This document shows, one piece after another, positions 61,401 to 64,000 of a stretch of DNA of 64,000 nucleotides (its first letter is position 1; every line of letters starts with the position of its first letter). A model generated the notes under the pieces. It was not told where the DNA came from. It saw only the letters and a program-made list of their open reading frames with translations, and ran no database searches. The stretch is from Chlorokybus atmophyticus (taxonomy: Eukaryota; Streptophyta; Chlorokybophyceae; Chlorokybales; Chlorokybaceae). Both the position numbers and the translations under genes were made by a program. Location: assembly GCA_009103225.1 (NCBI GenBank), contig RHPI01002533.1:1223692-1287691 (forward strand). The letters are read 5' to 3'.

Positions 61401-62648
61401 CTATTGAGATACTGCCAACTCGGTGTCATGCGTGATGGTGTATATTTGTGCACGCACATGCGTGTTTGCATGGTGAGCGGGTGGGTGTCACACGGCGTGC
61501 GCTTGTGCGTACGCATGTGGGTCACTATGGTGCATGCGTGCATGCGTGCGAGTGTGAGGATGGGGCGTGGGAATTCGCGGTTCTCATGAAGAGCAACTAC
61601 AGGGCCAGACGCATTAGAGGCCGCTACCAAATCAGGCTGGGAGTTGGAGACCTGTTCTGCATCTGCACCAAGTGCTCAGTTGCAGCAGCGGATTGAAGAC
61701 TTGGAATCCACTGAGAAGTCATTGAGAGAGGTTCGACCGTAGCGCATGCCATGCCTGTGGCTGTGTCTGGCCAAGATCCACACTGCAAACGCTTCCATCA
61801 AGTTGCCATTGTTGATACCCACATCTTGCAACACGTGAATCTGCACACCGGTCATTTTGACTTGCACTTATGACTTTGGCATTGGGCAGGAGAACGCGCT
61901 CCTGCGCAACAAGATCGATGCGATCCACTCTGCAATAGAGACTGAGACCGATTTTAACAAGACTCCAACACGGCAGCTGAACACCAGCTTGGAATCAGAC
62001 GTTGTCTGCACCTCTCAAAGCAGCACGAGACCGGACTCGCCACTACCAGAGAGCCTGCAGTCCGAAGATGCCGACAGCTCCGAGATCTACCGCACAGTTG
62101 TACTACTGGAAGAGAAGCTTCAACATGTAACGGGTGACTATGAGAAGGTACAACTGCACCCTGCTTACGTCAAGTGTTAACGACTTCTGTCTCGTACCTC
62201 TTGTGAACAACTCCAGTTGAATTCGAAGCTGCCATATTGCCAATGCCACTGCATGCTGGTTCTGATGCAATGTTAGAGTCCTAGAGGTGAAATGCATGTC
62301 TTGCTTGCAGGTATTGCACCAGAACGCCACCTTGGAGATGGAGATGCGTGTGCTGCAGCGACAACTGCAGCGGGCTGCACCGAACCACAATGCAGGTGAG
62401 TCGACTATCAGGTGCCAAGAAGCCGATCGAGCCTGGCCTTTCAACGGTATGATTGAGTGCTTGTTGTCAAGACTAGAGACTTTGATGCTCTCATCGGGCT
62501 CCTTCTGCCAGGTTCTGCACGATCACGCGTGTTGAGGCCGCTGCGTGGTGGCACAGCAAATGAAAGGCCAGCCAGCAAGCAATTGATAGGATGCAACTCT
62601 ACAACGAGTTTCCATTGCAGCTGGCTCACTGGCTGGCGTGCGCAGTAG
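58410..62648 (+). CDS. Kinesin-1-like N-terminal motor protein
   Basis: The motor is built from small exons, including 58410-58526, 58806-58880, 59010-59043, 59268-59341, 59659-59772, 59879-59904, 59975-60053, 60164-60239, 60320-60395, 60480-60528, 60652-60751, 60834-60895, 60984-61007, 61076-61143 and 61247 onward. Motifs in order: [20 protein letters not shown]-loop [30 protein letters not shown], switch [12 protein letters not shown], switch [52 protein letters not shown], and neck [12 protein letters not shown]. These features are kinesin-1-like. Coiled-coil exons follow ([41 protein letters not shown]). The last exon reads [11 protein letters not shown], resembling the autoinhibitory IAK-type tail of conventional kinesins. 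The intron after 60395 begins GCAAGC. Several coiled-coil exon borders (61420-62500) are uncertain. Plus-end-directed cargo transport is the expected role. Confidence 0.85.
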
Positions 62649-62819
62649 CAATGGCTGTCAGTAAATTGAGCTGCACTATCAGTCCAAGTGAGCAGCTTTT
62701 GACGACCATTGCAAACAGGAACTTTAGCTGGTGTTGCTTGTTTGCAAAGGGCAACACAAGCCATGAACGGATGAGTGCATGCACCGCAAGTGATCTGCTA
62801 TCAAGTCGCTTGCATTGAA

Positions 62820-63660
62820 TATGGTGCTTGTATTATAACGTACTCTCAACTGAAGATATACCTTATCACAAAGGTTGTACATCCTGTGCTTACATGATGA
62901 GTTAACACGATGTTGCATCATATTACATAACATGATGTTGCATTACTTTACTTAACGCAAGCTAGCGCGTGCGCGCTCACAGCCGACACCTTGCGACAAT
63001 CTCAAGAAGATGCAATTACCATGTCAATACCCATGCTTTCCATTACTCTACACAAGCTCGCTTGATACATGTTATGCAACCTGACATGAGAGCGACCATG
63101 GTAACTTCTATTATGCATCATACCAAATGCATAATAGATCATCCCCCCTCATTTATAACATATGAGTACACTTCATTGATAAAGTCAATACGTAGATTGG
63201 TATGTGCACGCATAAAGAGGAGGGGTGGCAAAGAGGTTTCATGATCGTTGCGTCACTTTCAGTACATAATGTGCACTGCACCTTGTGATTTATGTAGTTT
63301 CTGTACATGTGTTGCTAACGACATAACGTGATGTACACAATAGTAACTTTCATGCAATGCAAATAATGTATGGCAAATAATGCTGTCAATTGAAGGTGTG
63401 TGGCATAACAATAACAATCAACTGCAGTGGCATTTCATCTCATTATATCAACATCCCAAAAGGTCAAGTGCTAGTTGAGAGTCACACTTTTGTAACATTA
63501 TGTATCTAATGTTGGAGTGGTTCTTAAGTCGTATTGTCATAGGTTTTTGATCTGTTGAGACCATGCAATAGCGAGAGGATGGAAGGGAGCGATCCCCCCA
63601 GCCCAACAGCATTATGGTCCATAATTTATGCAACCCATCAAGTCACATGTTATTGATGTG
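62820..63660. other. Third AT-rich island
   Basis: Low-GC stretch with stops in all frames and no recognisable gene, similar in feel to 5160-7070 and 11640-13700. Confidence 0.55.
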
Positions 63661-64000
63661 TCGTTTCCCCAAACAGCAGTGAACCGGCACGCGCAGCTCT
63701 TACAGAAACTGGAGCGCAGGTGGGCACAGGTGAGGCGGTGACTGAGGGGATCGTTATCTGCTTCATCTCCTTGGCAGCGGCGGCGGAGGAGGAAGAGGCC
63801 GCCCACCCGAGCTGGGAGAGTTTGGATTGACTTGATGGCACCGTTGCACAGGAGGATCTCTCTTGCGGCTGCTTTCGCTGTTCCTCCAGCTGCTCAAAGC
63901 AACTGTTGTGGCAAACAGCAGCTGAAGCACTGAAGCGCTGAAGAGCAAGCTTGAGGGAGGAGATTGCGAGCTTGGGAAGCTTGTGGGAGCAAGCTCAGCA
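63661..64000. other. GC-rich right edge, gene possible but unassigned
   Basis: GC content rises again. A plus-strand segment (about 63680-63730, NRHAQLLQKLERRWAQ) ends at a CAG|GTGAGG donor, and a minus-strand frame (63650-63841) is Ser/Ala-rich. Neither can be tied to a family. A gene may continue past the window edge. Confidence 0.25.

Noticed and set aside
1-64000. CRISPR arrays, insertion sequences, telomere repeats, rRNA
   Set aside because: No regularly spaced direct repeats, transposase, TTTAGGG/TTAGGG arrays or rRNA signatures were seen.

Overview
This is nuclear DNA from an intron-rich eukaryote. The genes are split into many short exons (about 25-300 bp) with GT-AG borders and a marked GCAG|G acceptor preference, and the set is purely eukaryotic: nucleoporin, kinesin, F-box, ubiquitin E2, Abl-interactor, NSA2, DPH2, ROMO1. 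Coding DNA is about half GC, with CAG and GGC repeats, G/C homopolymer runs and many TGCATGCA words. The signal-peptide EMC10-like protein, GRR1-like LRR/F-box protein and gene style fit a green alga (chlorophyte) best. That placement is inference; no organelle or rRNA marker is present. No prokaryotic operon, CRISPR array, confident tRNA or recognisable transposon was seen.

Layout. 1-1766: partial EMC10-like gene (-) head-to-head with ROMO1/Mgr2 (+). 2727-4450: polyglutamine protein (-). About 5160-7070: AT-rich island, then a GC-rich patch and a degenerate ACT-type repeat. 8241-11494: 15-exon coiled-coil CCDC177-like gene. About 11640-13700: second AT-rich island. 14009-15518: RING-CH membrane E3. 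16291-21935 (-): Abl-interactor (WAVE complex) homologue with an exceptionally long polyproline region. 22321-29186 (+): NUP160. 30285-33258 (-): one gene encoding two ubiquitin-conjugating domains. 36792-38590 (+): NSA2. 39508-41646 (-): WSS1/Spartan-type protease, head-to-head with an F-box/LRR gene (+, to 44217). About 45745-48386 (+): coiled-coil protein with a degenerate RING. 49654-51406 (-): DUF2062 membrane protein whose first intron holds an assembly gap. 51672-54688 (+): DPH2. 55274-56911 (+): membrane protein, possibly TraB-like. 58410-62648 (+): kinesin-1-like motor. 62820-63660: third AT-rich island.

The genes are mostly housekeeping functions without a shared pathway, though ubiquitin signalling recurs (double E2, RING-CH, F-box/LRR, RING-like). 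A clear organising rule is head-to-head pairing: four divergent pairs have only about 265-385 bp between start codons. The most unusual item is the 431-residue protein predicted at 30285-33258, which joins a UBE2Z-type and a RAD6-type E2, each with its catalytic cysteine, over 11 exons whose splice phases all agree. Exon borders were read by eye from splice consensus and family conservation; no transcript data were available.
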